This document shows positions 45,181 through 57,480 of a stretch of DNA of 64,000 bases, in pieces. Source of the stretch: Phlyctochytrium arcticum (lineage: Eukaryota > Chytridiomycota > Chytridiomycetes > Chytridiales > Chytridiaceae); contig JAHLKI010000032.1 in assembly GCA_025602905.1 (NCBI GenBank), positions 1 to 64,000 on the forward strand, read 5' to 3'. A model generated the notes under the pieces. It had not been told where the DNA came from. It saw nothing but the letters and a program-made list of their open reading frames with translations, and did not search any database. The stretch's first letter is position 1. Each line of letters begins with the position of its first letter. The translations under genes were made by a program, and so were the position numbers.

Positions 45181-46101
45181 ATGCATTGTAAATATTTATT
45201 GATGGACTATGCTGTTTCTTGTTTCATTAATTTACGCCTACGCCAGGCCTGCGCAATGAAAGAAACGCTTGAAAGCGCGACCTTGGCTTTTGTTTCCACT
45301 TGGGAGATGGCGGAATATCCACAATCGACAGACCTTGAAAATATTACTCAGTTCGCTCAAAGTGAGAGTGATATTGATCTCCAACCCTTTGAGCCACTCT
45401 TCCCGCAGTGGAAACGTTATCAAGAACTCACCGGGCGCCGGCCAATCAACTTCGTTCAAGCTTTCCCAGACGTGGAAATTATTACAGATCCAGTAGTACC
45501 TTTGGGTCAGGCCGAAACTTCGGCGAGCCTCTATCGTTCGATTGCTCTGTCAGGCATAACGACATCGTCGACCTCAAAAGGGTCTTCGTCAGCTTTTACC
45601 GAGAAAGACGGTGTAATTGTGCTGGACAGTGACGACGATGAAGGCCACACCAACAGTCCCTCAGACCGCGGGAAAGCCACCTCAGAGGCAACTCCCGTTC
45701 AGGTTTGCACCACTTGCCAAGAAGTTTTGACTGAAAATCAAACTATGGAAAGTCATGTGCGAGGGGTTCCTCATCAACTTGCCAAAGCAGCGTCTACAGC
45801 ATCCCGGCCATATTACTCCCTGAACGAGAGAAATTCTATTGGATTCAAGCTACTGCTGAATGAAGGATGGGAGTTTGGGACTGGACTAGGTGCACATGGT
45901 ACCGGCAGGCAGCAACCTGTGCGAGTTGATGAGAAGCACGATCGCTTCGGTTTGGGCATTCGCACAAAGTCGAAACTGAAGAAAAAGCAAGAGATGCCTT
46001 CGCCGGGTATTGAACAGGGCAAAACTGCACTACAGCGGCATAAAGAGGGTCTCAGGGAGCAAAGAAAGCGAAATGAGCTGTTAGCATATCTGAATTCTTG
46101 A
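45181..46101 (+). CDS. G-patch protein with a C2H2-like finger
   Basis: The frame is open for 306 codons without introns. The central part has VCTTCQEVL followed by a His pair (SHVRGVPHQ), a zinc-finger-like unit. Right after it, SIGFKLLLNEGWEFGTGLGA and GRQQPVRVDEKHDRFGLG form a clear G-patch. A basic helical tail follows. This order (finger then G-patch) is like GPANK1-type proteins, without the ankyrin repeats. G-patches usually activate DEAH-box RNA helicases. The start is uncertain: ATGs at 45,181, 45,256 and 45,307 are all in frame, and the first is only 32 bp after the TRM7 stop. Confidence 0.8.
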   Translation: MHCKYLLMDYAVSCFINLRLRQACAMKETLESATLAFVSTWEMAEYPQSTDLENITQFAQSESDIDLQPFEPLFPQWKRYQELTGRRPINFVQAFPDVEIITDPVVPLGQAETSASLYRSIALSGITTSSTSKGSSSAFTEKDGVIVLDSDDDEGHTNSPSDRGKATSEATPVQVCTTCQEVLTENQTMESHVRGVPHQLAKAASTASRPYYSLNERNSIGFKLLLNEGWEFGTGLGAHGTGRQQPVRVDEKHDRFGLGIRTKSKLKKKQEMPSPGIEQGKTALQRHKEGLREQRKRNELLAYLNS

Positions 46102-46949
46102 GAAAACGGCGATCCATCACCGCGCCGTTACAAAGGAGTTCCTGCTGCTCGCAAGTCGCTTCATTAGCACTGCATTAAGGTCGCTGCTGCTTCTTGTCAG
46201 CGCATATCAGCGGCACCTTCGCTTCGGTGGCGCTTGCCGGACCGATTGCATTTGCCCGTCGAGCTGCAGAAGTTTTGCTTTTAGCACATGTCAACCTATT
46301 GCTTGGCCACCGCAAGCATCCTCTAGACGCTTCAGTTCGCGACTCAGGTTCCAGCCTAGCGATGGGCTTTGCGTTTGCGTTTAGACAAACTGCCTAAAAT
46401 ACCTGAATAACGAGCAAGTACCAACAAAGCAGCTTTCCGGTATGGGTAGCTACGCACGTCGCAGTGAATGGTTCTGGTCATCGCTCAGCGAAGATATGAC
46501 TGTTTGAATCGGTGTACTGTGGTCCATCCAGACAGGTATGGTGCAAACAGCATTTGTAAGGAAGTTCATCACTACCGTAGGCGACATACGCAGACTCCAT
46601 TTCAAGTTAGCACCAGTTGTATGTTCTATGGTACAGACATTCCGTAATTTTCGAAACATAAGAGATTGATTTGTACTTACCAACGGCTACGGACGGCAGG
46701 ATCTTTACCACTGTGTTGGGAAGTTGAAGGGATATTGACAGCTTATGTAAGCCGCTTCAGAAACTCCGCTGGAAAAGCAGACCACGGCCCGAGGAATGAC
46801 AGTCCGTCATTTGTCGACATCCTTTAGATTTAATTTGGTTTTGAAGCATGCCTGAAATGTGCTTGTAAAAGTTTGTGCGCCGTCCAGTCCCTATATCCTA
46901 GTTTCCGACTTCCATGCCGGTCCGATAGGGCGCCGATCTATTCATCACA
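46102..46949. other. intergenic before the ABCC gene
   Basis: No gene is recognised. Short frames on both strands lack family features. Confidence 0.5.
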
Positions 46950-49900
46950 ATGCCAGCGACTTTGGTCCAATCCGTACCTATAGCTCCTGCAGCCGAGACA
47001 ACATCGCTCGCATTGGGGCCTCACGAAAAATGTCCTCCAGCCAACCCGGAAACGGGAAAGTGGTTTCCCAACCGAATCGTTTTGCACTGGTTGACGACGT
47101 TCATGCGATTGGCATCCAGGAAAACATTGCAGGAGGATGATCTCTTCGATATTTTGCCGAAATTCCAAGCAAAGGCTCTTGGAAAGTTGACGGAAGAAAG
47201 TCTTAGTCAGGCCGCCAATCCAAAGAAGAAAACTCCGAAGAAGCGTCCAGAGATGGTTCAAGCACATCCAATGGAGCAAGTGGGTGAACACTCTGCATTT
47301 TCGCCAACGCCGTCGACGAACTGGGATGAAGACTTTGAAAAACCCGAGGATACTTTTGTGGAACCAACTGGATTCATTAGCCCGGCATTGCAATTAGCTG
47401 TTCGCAAGCACTTGATGAAATGTGCATGGAGGGCATTCAAATTCGATTGGTATGTTTATCTTCGGACCATCATTTCATTGCGATAAATCCCAATAGTTGG
47501 AGGTAGGATCGCGTCGGCCATCGCACATATAGTAGCTGCACTCGCCGGAGTAGTTAGTCCGGTATGTTTGTCTCTGCATAGTTCCCAAAGTTCACGTTTA
47601 CTGATAGCCATGCCAGCTGATTTTGGAGCAAATACTGAGTACCATTTTGGACGCCAGTGCCCCTAAATGGCGTGGTTATGTGCTGAGCATCGCCCTACTC
47701 GCCCTGCAAATGATACAGTCCATTGCGAATTGCTATCATGCCAAGAAAGATGCAGACTTAGGTTGATTCTTGACGGGAAAAAACGTGTCGACAAGTTACT
47801 AAAATAGCATCCACAGGGGTTGGCCTCAAATCAATTATTATTGGTGCCGTGTATCGTAAAGCTTTGAAGCTGTCAACAGTCGCTCGTCAGGTACTATAGC
47901 GGATGTATCGGGCTCAAAATGGGAACCTGACCTTGTTTCGTGTAGGAATACCCGAACGGACGGGTCGTTAACCTGCTATCAACTGATGCAATGGCATTCG
48001 AGTATTTTGGACTCATCGTGCACGACGCTTGGGTGGTACCTCTACATGTAATGACCCAGTTAGCCGCATATCATTTCTGAAAACTAAACCGTTCACTCAG
48101 ATTTTAGCAACTTCGGCATTGATCATCTACTATCTTCGGCTTGCAGGCTTAGCCGGAATTGGACTGATGGTCCTATGCAGCTTTTTGCAGTCTTTGATGG
48201 TCGGATGGATTTCAGATTACGAAGAGGTGGCAATGAAACATACAGACGAACGAATCAAAAGAACTAGTGAAGTGCTGAATGGTAAGCATCATGCGCTTGC
48301 TCAATCAAATTCTTCACACAAAAAATGCTAACCTATGCCAGGCATCAAAATTATCAAACTCTTTGCGTGGGAAGAAAGCTTTTTCAAACGAATTGATCAA
48401 ACTCGTATTCAAGAGCTGAAGTTTCTCAAAAAAGCGAACGTGCTGAGCGCCCTCTTCTATGGAATCTCTTATGTATGTATTCAATTATACGTTCCCGCAC
48501 GCAGCCTCTAATCAGAACACTTAGATCATTCCAAGCCTCGTTGCCGTCGCTACTTTCATTGTCTATCAAGTTGCACTAGGACAAGAGCTCAATGCCGAAA
48601 TTATATTTCCAGCCCTGGCGCTCATCAATCAACTTCGCGCGCCTCTTACCGCAGTTCCGGAGATCGCAGGGTAGGTGTGCCATGGTGAGCAAATCGTACC
48701 GCGATTTGAAGGGACATTGTCACCAACCTTTCGAAACAGATATCTGGTGCAAGCGAATGTAGTTTTAGGCAGAGTAACGAGATTCCTCGCCGCACCTGAA
48801 GCGGAGGAGCCCGCTGACCTCAAATTGCTTGCGAAGAAGGATTATGCTGGAAAGCCAGGGATGGCCATCTGTATCCGTAATGCAGATTTTGAGTGGGAAA
48901 AATGGACAGGTGAATCCGACCTTCAGATGGATGAGGTAAATTTCATTTGGGGAATGTAAAGGTCAAGAACATGTTTGAATGACTTCCACCCTTCCCAGGC
49001 TGGATCTCTGTCCTCGGATACGTCTCATTATCGCTTCATCGAGTTAAGTCCCGCTTCTGCTAGAATAATGCCACAGCTCTCCGCTACTTTTTCAGCGGCA
49101 AGCTCACAAATGAGCATGGTCAGCGTCCTTTTCCCCAATCAGGGTTCAGGATTGAAGGATATCAATTTGGAGGTACCCGTAAACAGTCTAGTTGCTGTCA
49201 TAGGACCCGTTGGGTCTGGAAAGTCGTCTCTTCTTTTTGGGTTGCTGGGAGAGATGCGGCATACTCAAGGGAGGTCTGATACCTTGCAACCAATAGCGTA
49301 CTCGCCTCAACAAGCATGGCTCGTAAATGCAACTTTGAGAGATAATATACTCTTTGGAACCCCATACGATGCGGTAAAGTTCAAGGCGGTGATCAAAGCA
49401 TCTGCGTTAGCGCGCGATTTGGAGCAATTGCCACGCGGTGACATGACGCAAGTTGGCGAGCGTGGTATTGCCCTTAGTGGAGGACAGGCCGCCCGTGTCA
49501 ACTTGGCGCGCGCGATGTACGCCGATGCAAAGATCCTCCTTCTGGATGATCCCCTCGCGGCCGTGGATGCCCATGTAGGACGGCAGATCTTTGAAGACGG
49601 AATCATGCGATATTGCGCCAGCAAAACTCGCATTTTGGTTACACATCATTTGCGAGTTCTCCCAAGTGTGAACTACATTCTATACCTGGAGCACAACAAA
49701 ATTGTGGAGCAAGGGTCTTATCAAAGTTTGATGGAACAAGATGGCAAAGTTGCGGAATTGATGCGTGAACACAACAAGGACGAGCACGCGGTGCCAGACA
49801 AAGTTTCGAACGTGAGTAATTTGGCCATATCACCCCAGCAAGCGCAAGGTGGGAGCAGACTGGCCAGCCCAGCGTCGCTCATGGCACGCGCACGCCCTGT

Positions 49901-52510
49901 CAGTCCTGCGCTTAGCATGAATAAACAAGCATCAACAGCTGGAAATCTTATTATTGATGAGGAGCGAGAAGAGGGCGCAGTCAAGTTTTCCTTGTATTTA
50001 GTTTATCTTAAGGCTGCTGGTGGTTACTCAATATGGGGATTTATTGCTCTGGTGGTTCTTGTCATGCAAGCTGACAAAATTGTCACCGACTTGTGGTTGG
50101 TTTGGTGGAGTGTTGTCAGGTTCAACATGGGGCAAAATATATATGTATCGGTGTACGCAGGACTGGCTGCTTTGCAGGCCTTTGCGGCGGGTAAGCTCCT
50201 TTCATCTTCTGTTAATGTTGAAGACGATCACTCAACATGAACTAGCATTTTTGGCTCTCATTTCCGTATTTGCGGGACTGGAAGCTTCCAAAATATTGCA
50301 CCGTCGCGCTATGCGGAGGCTAGTGTATGCTCCAATGGCTTTTTTCGACGGAACACCTCTGGGACAAATTCTCTCTCGATTTTCCCGCGATATTGGTGAG
50401 ATTGACCGCTGGCTAGCAATCACCGTCCGATCCACCATGAACCTGTGGGGAAGCGTTGTGGCCTGCGTGGCATTAGTGGGTTACGCCGTACCGGTCATTT
50501 TCGGTATGCTCTACTGCACTCTTTTCCCATGGAAACTTCAAAAATTGAACGAGCATTGCAGCGATTTTTGCACCCCTGCTGCCCATTTACTACTTTGTAC
50601 AAAAATATTACAGAAAGTACGATCACTGGATTCCTCTCTCACGAATTGCTTTTTTTAACTCCCGTGAGTAGTGCGGCTCGGGAGTTAAAACGGATTGAAT
50701 CCATTGCTCGCTCACCCTTATTCGCTCACTTCAACGAATCATTGACAGGTTGGAGGGAATGCTATTTTTCACTGAGAACTGCATTAACGTGAAGATAGGA
50801 ATTGCCACTATGCGATCTTACCGCGCAGCCTCGCGGTTCATATTTAGAGCAGAGCTTTACCTAGATAAAGCGAATCGGCCCACTTTGATCAAGTATTACG
50901 TCAATGCCTGGGTTGCCCTTCGTATGGAGATACTTGTCGGACTTATATGTTTCATGGTTAGTTGGTATCGCCCGATCCGTTCGCTCGTACTAATGTTACT
51001 CGACTAGGTTGCTGTTTTGGGCCTTGCTTTGAGTATCGATGCAGCGTTATTGGGACTTGCTTTGAGTTACACACTGTCCATGACCGGATCTCTGAACATG
51101 GCAATGCATGCTACAGCAAATACTGAAGCGCGAATGAATTGTGTCGAGGTACGTTTGCAGAATGTTCCGTACTCCTTTTTACCTCTTGCTCACCGACTTC
51201 CGCTTTTGCCTTCCAGAGAATCAACTATTATGCCACGGAAATTCCGACGGAGGCTCCTGACACTGAAGCGCCGACAAAACGAGTCCCCACTCCGAAGGAT
51301 AGTCGACGTATCCATCCCGATCCCGAGACAAGAGCGTCTGAGACGGATTTAAGCGCGAAATCCGATCCCAATCTTCCACGCGTTCGAGTCAAACCAAACT
51401 TGCCTCGATTGACAATACCTTTGCCGAACTGGCCTTCGCTAGGGAACATTCAATTTGAGCAGTATACGCTAAAGTACAATCCTGGAAATCCTGCAGTTCT
51501 CAAAGACATATCGTTATCAATAAATGCCGGGGAAAAGATTGGCATTGTTGGGCGTACGGGGGCAGGAAAAAGTAGCATAATCGCGGGATTATATCGATTG
51601 GTGGAAGCTTCTGCGGGCAAAATTTCTATAGATGGAATTGATATCTCTACGCTGCCCGTGAAGCAACTGCGAAGAAATCTTTCCATGTGAGTATAGGGGG
51701 AAGCGAGGATTGTTGTTCTTAGGCAATGACTAACTTGCTCACAGAATTCCGCAAACACCGGTTTTGTTTGGCAAGTACCACATCAACCTTTGATTTCTAC
51801 GAAGTGCTCATGAAAAATATAGAGGGTACGGTCCGCAGTAATCTCGATCCCTCGGCTTCGCACACAGATAAGGTTCTTTGGAAAATTTTGGACCGCTGTC
51901 GGCTGAAGTCCTTTGTATCATCAATGCCAAAAAAGCTGGATGGCGCAGTAACGGAGAATGGGGACAACCTGTCAGTTGGTCAGCGCCAGTTATTCTGCTT
52001 GGGTCGAGCAATGTTGATGTCGGCGAAAATCCTTCTGATTGATGAAGCTACGGCTAATGTGGATTTCGAGGTATGTATGGGACGGTTAGTGCTTCGCCAC
52101 TCGAGTCTAACTATCCACCAACAAAAGACAGATGGTATGATACAACAAGTACTGCGCACACATTTACGGAAGTGCACAATCCTTACGATTGCTCATCGGT
52201 AATGTTTTCTGCAAATTACTCTTGCTTCTCCAAGACTTTAATATCGCATATTTCCAGAATATCTACCATCATGGATTATGACAAAATCCTTGTGCTGGAC
52301 CAGGGACGAGTTGCTGAATTCGATGCCCCCGCCGTACTGTTGGCAAATCCTAAGTCAATATTTACCCAGCTCGCAGAAGAGACTGCAGCGGAAAGCACTC
52401 CCGATTCGCAGGACTTGAAGCTCTCCCCGGACAGAAACTGGACAGATCCGGCTGGCCATGACGAGCACGATGAAAATATGCACATATCCGAAATTAATTT
52501 AGACAAATAA
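46950..52510 (+). CDS. ABCC (MRP/Yor1-type) multidrug transporter
   Basis: A full-length ABC exporter split by many short introns. The start ATG is at 46,950; the first intron opens at GTATGT near 47,451. The first membrane domain lies at about 47,400-48,680. NBD1 has Walker [10 protein letters not shown] (about 49,207), LSGGQ (about 49,470) and Walker [16 protein letters not shown], with Asp where a catalytic Glu would be, as usual in ABCC proteins. The second membrane domain lies at about 49,970-51,150. NBD2 has GRTGAGKSS (about 51,550), LSVGQ (about 51,970) and [12 protein letters not shown] with the Glu. One intron, 51,771-51,822, begins with GC (GCAAGT) and is needed to restore [11 protein letters not shown]. 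There is no long TMD0, which fits Yor1-like short MRPs. The substrate is unknown; export of organic anions or drugs is typical. It converges on the ABCG gene. Confidence 0.9.
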
Positions 52511-52869
52511 ACTTACCGCACTCGCATGTACACATGTAACATAAATGATGAATTTTCATGTCAGAAAGGTTCTCTTCTTAATGGCCTTGCAAATATGTAG
52601 CATAACGTTTGTTAGCCAAGCACCGGTTAGTTGCCCCCTTCGGTCCCTTGCTAGTTAGAACTAAGCCTACGGGTAATGGAAAAATATGCTCATGATACAA
52701 ATAAGGATGAACTGGACACGACAGTAAAGGATTTTTTTTTGTAACTTGCTGGGAGCAATAAGGCTAGGTACAAGAAGTTTGTAAAATCCGTGCGTTCTGG
52801 GAGGTACACCGTCAATTATGTTAAGAGGACAATGGAGGAGCTGCCTTCCTGACTATGTACAACTATCTG
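52511..52869. other. 359-bp gap between convergent transporter genes
   Basis: It holds the 3' ends of the ABCC and ABCG genes. A run of nine T lies near 52,732. No coding signal is seen. Confidence 0.6.
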
Positions 52870-55800
52870 CTAGCGACGCTCTCGCACGAAAATGGCGAGC
52901 CACAAGAATGCAACAACTAGAAAGACTTGTACCATTATTCCCAAGCGGCGGATATCTGGCCAGAAAGCTTCTGGCTCGAGCCCGAAACTTTTCAAAATAT
53001 AACGACCACCGACCTGGATTACGCTTATATTGGAATCAGACGGTAATGTAAAGCTCGATGGCAAAACTTACGCTAAATTTCAAACCATTACGATTCTCGA
53101 ACAACGTCAGCCCATTTACTTCGTTCACAATCAGGGCTTCCCAGCCTGCGTTGAAAAAACTTGCGTCGCAAAGCCATTGCGCAGCTTTCGGAATCGTGTA
53201 CTTGTTCAACAACATGCCTCCGAATAGCATCTCGAACAACATCAGTAGCGTCGCTGCCAATGTTGCAACTGCACCATCCGCGAGAATAATGCTGATTGCT
53301 AAACAGCAAGCCGCTGCCGTCATATTGAACAAAATCAGGACCAATGTGAAGCGGAGGTGGAAAAACACATCATCTTCTCGTAATCCAATCATGTTGTAAC
53401 AGATCAGACTGAAAATGATTGGAGGAATCACGCGTAGAGGAATGAGATCATATACCACCTATTCCGTTTTAGGTTAGGAGGGCAGATTACAAGAAAATCA
53501 ATAACGTACCTTGGAGAGAAAATAGGAGATGGGGTTGTAATAGTGGTTGGCGCGCTCCCGCATGAAAAGAAGTCGCTCCGATGCGAATGACTAGGGTGCG
53601 GAGTAGATGGTTAATGGCAGTCGGTGCGATAATACCGAGAAGGAACTCACCTGCATAGAGCTGAGGCATCCGAATCCAAAAACACTACAGATAAAAAAGA
53701 ACACTCCCATCCGATTTTGGAAACCACTCAAACTCAGGTCTATTTTCCAGAATAGGAAGCCCAGCCAAAGCGCGACAGTGATGCTGAGGGCGTAATGGGT
53801 CAGAAGTAGGTGAGGGTTGCGATAGAGGTTCTTGATGATCCGAGAAGACAGAATTTGGAATTGGAACCATAAACCAGGCCGTTTGGAGTGTGATGAAGTC
53901 GCGCTAATTAAACGCTGAACATGAAGTGCAAGACGAGATTCCATCCTGTTGTCTCCCACTGCATTCGCATTGCTTTCAACCGCCTGTTGAATGTCTCGCC
54001 TATTCATTGCGCAAACGCTACTTTCACGATACCCTTCAACGAGCGCCTGCAAGTGTTGAGTCATATGCCCAGTGGCAATAGAAGCCCGTTTCGTAAACAG
54101 TGAAGGGCGCGAAGATCCCAAACGTGCCATCCCGGGAGCAGATGTCGATGAGCTACCCCCATTGTAATTTTCATTTGGAAAGGGCAATAGAGGCCGTAAT
54201 TCTTCAGATATCGATATTGACGATGCATCCCCATTAGGCTCCGTGTCGCCAGCGTGACTTTTGGCCTTCTTTTTGAAGATGATATCATCATAAGCTGGAG
54301 GATGTGGAGTAAACAAGGCCGCCTCTTGTTCCAGTCGTACACTAGACTTGACACGTCGTGGCTGCTGCGGCACAGATGCGCGACCACTTGAATTGCTTGT
54401 CGGTATTGGCACAATCACTGCGTGTTCTTCCACGTCGGGTGAGTCCAGTAATACCGAATCCGGATTTGACTGATTGTCTTCATTTTCGTTGGCAACATGC
54501 ATGGTTAAATCCACTACAATGGATAATTGATTCAGAACGTGAAATCTCCAAGCCCGTTGATCAAGAACTGACCTAAATAGTCTGCAATGTTATATCCAGT
54601 TGGGCACTTGTACCCCTGCTCCTGGAAATAATCCGCGCATTCCTCCTGTGCTGGCCCGGAGTAAACTACACGACCTTTCGCAAGCAGAACAAGCTTGTCG
54701 AAAAGTGCATATATGTTTGAACGGGGTTGATGGATGGTAAATACCACTGTTCGGTGGTAATTGCGAGCCAGGTTTACGAGACACTCCACAACGTTGTATG
54801 CATTATAAGAGTCGAGCCCTTAAAAAAAAGTAAGTTCTTCTCATCCAAGTTTAACTGGCAAACATCAACCTACCGCTAGTTGGTTCATCCAAAAACAGGA
54901 CGCTAGCGCCTGTTACCAGCTCGCATGCAATCGATACACGGCGCTTTTCTCCTCCACTAATGCCTCTCTTTCCGGCAGTTCCGATGCGCCGGTGGGCAAT
55001 ATTTAGAATGTCAAGCTCCAACATACTCTCAATAACTCTATTCCGCTTCGCTTCGTAGAGCATAGTGCTGGGGAGACGCAGTAAAGCAGAATACATTATT
55101 GTTTCATAAACGGTCAGCGTGTCCATCAAGGTGTCTTCTTGGTCAACATAGCTGTAACAATTATAAAATCAGCAAATTTGGTCATCCAATTTTCAGTTAG
55201 CACGAACCCGATAATTGCTTTGTATTCTTGCTCGCTCATAGATGATTTGTTCACCAAAATGTCCCCCGAAACTTTACCGGATTTGCTACGGCTAGCCAAA
55301 ATGTCTAGAAATGTGGTTTTTCCTGCCCCCGATCCACCCATTATAGCCATAACTTCGCCTGGTTTAACAATCCCCTCGACCCCGTTCAATACGGCCATTG
55401 AGCTTTCGGTCCCACGAATGTCGGGGTCACCAAGTTCCGCAACGACTGTGGGTCTGCGGTGTCCAAAGACCCCTGACCACGGTCGCTTGCTAGTTGATTT
55501 CCGTTCGATATGGTACGACACGTCCCGGAACATCAATTCGACTGGTACGTGATGGGTCATCATAGAAGCATCAGTTTCCCTATCCGTCGAATTTTCGTGC
55601 TCCCCGCCGGTGTCTCGTATCGCGTCATTTTCGAGTAGGACTACATATCCAGAGTTGAAGTCTGCGCTGCTTATCTTGAAAGACCAGCGCAGGGCGGTAA
55701 AGAAAAGAAGTAACAGTAGAGCAGTCAAAGCTGCGATGCAGATAATATAATACAGAGCATGACTCTGTGGTTCAGGAAACTCTGGAGGGGGCGGGCTGGG

Positions 55801-56930
55801 TGGCGGATTGGTACCGAACTCTGGAACTTGTGACAAACGCACACATTCACCCGCAAATGCGCACGATAATTCGATATATGGATCGACAAAGAAATCAGAT
55901 ATGAGTTTGTTCATATGTTTCTCTGAGAGAATCGATCAGTACATAACAGTCGAGCCAATCAGAGAAATGCCAACCTGAGAAAATGCAAGACCGATCCGGA
56001 ATTTCTCCGCTTGTGGTGGGATAGCTGTCGCACTGAAGAAAGGCTGGACCAACGGGCCCCTGGTCTTCAGGATCTTCGGGATCAAGGGTATCAAACCACT
56101 CGGACAAATCCAGCTCATTTGGATCACACAAGGTACGACCTGGGTAACAACCACAATGCATCCTTTGGCATGTAATGGAAGTTCGATTTCGATCGGGGTA
56201 GATCACTGAGAGGGGTTTAGCGTTAACGGACTTCAAAGATGAGTTTCAAGGGAAGCTTACATTCTGAGGATGCACAATCCCATAATGAGCACCAGAAGCT
56301 TTCCTCTTCCGCGGCCCAAAATTGAAAGTCGCAAGTCGAATCCAGGGAGTTGCAGCTATATGTTATTTCAGGTTTTCTTGGATTAAGTATCTCGACGATC
56401 TTCTTGTCTATAATTGCAATGAGAATCATGACCCCGTTTCAGACTTGTGAAGAGGGCGTACTGGTTATTTCACATTGCAGGAAATTCTGGTTGACCGCCC
56501 GTACGCTTGAAATACAAACGGCAGGATCCCCCGGAAGTCCACCAACTGGACCAACACAAGCGTCCTGGCTCATGCACACATTGCAGTTGATTCCGGTCCA
56601 TCCATTCGTACACAAGCAACTCTCGCCGGGTTTCTTGAGCGGCCGGTCGAGACCGTCTGCCGGCGAACCGCAAGCTGTTGTGATTAAAGTTTACGTCTGA
56701 TTCAGAGCAAAGAAATCTCAAGAACTCCAATAATTACTTGGCGAGCCGCAGTTCTCCGCTCCGAAGCCGGTAGGACAATCGCAAATGCGGCCGTCTACTA
56801 AGGTTGCGTTATTGTAGCATGTTTTCTCACTGTCGACTAGAGCCAACTGTGTCTGTTGCGGTCCTGCCCGTACACCCAGAAGCGTCACAAGTATGGCTGC
56901 TGCAATACGCAAGCTGCTGGTGGTTACCAT
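52870..56930 (-). CDS. ABCG transporter, Adp1-type with EGF-like ectodomain
   Basis: The first ATG is at 56,930 and opens a signal peptide ([20 protein letters not shown]). The ectodomain is Cys-rich and EGF-like, with [12 protein letters not shown] and further on [12 protein letters not shown] (about 56,800-56,500). A membrane helix follows at about 55,680-55,770. The nucleotide-binding domain has [12 protein letters not shown] (about 55,330), [20 protein letters not shown] and the H-loop TIHQPRSN (about 54,720). A long Ser-rich cytosolic linker (about 54,514-53,990) leads to the membrane domain, starting [19 protein letters not shown] and ending IFVRERR. This layout matches the yeast Adp1 type. 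Several short introns split the gene (for example near 54,820 and 55,150); I did not place all of them. The substrate is unknown. Confidence 0.88.
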
Positions 56931-57480
56931 TGCGCACAGATCCAGAGGAGGTCGGTTCAAAATAATTCACAATCTTGTAAACGTCAGGACGCCAGTTCGG
57001 TCCTGATGGCCGGTCAAATATTACGTAAGCAATCAGTTAATATAGTAATGGGGCGTGGGATAATCTCCACGCTGGCGGACGTATAGACAATATGTGGAGT
57101 GGATCGTATGCTGAACTGCTGAATTGCCAGGCACGTTGGGAAAGTCAAGCATAGGGCAAAACCGCGGGATGAGGAGCCTATCTTATAATACCAGGAAGAT
57201 CACCGTTAACGTTACACAAGCTATAAGTTGGACCCTTGACGATTCAGCCCAACGAAACGAATGGAAGCCTTCAAAAGCCGGTACATTTTTGGATTTTTTA
57301 CCAGCTAACCCGAAAGCTTTAATACAGCAGGGATTAGGCAAACTCAATTGTATACACGTAACATTTATTTTTAGGTACAAAGCTTTTTACATTTTATTTT
57401 ACGGAATCCACGCTGCAAATGTTCTTGTAAAATAGAGTGAATCGTAGAATCGAAGGAGTTGGTTTTTGACTTGTAGAACT
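56931..57480. promoter_or_regulatory. 550-bp divergent region between ABCG and RGS genes
   Basis: Both genes start outward from here, so it should hold both promoters. Open frames inside show no family features. No clear symmetric or TATA element is seen. Confidence 0.5.
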
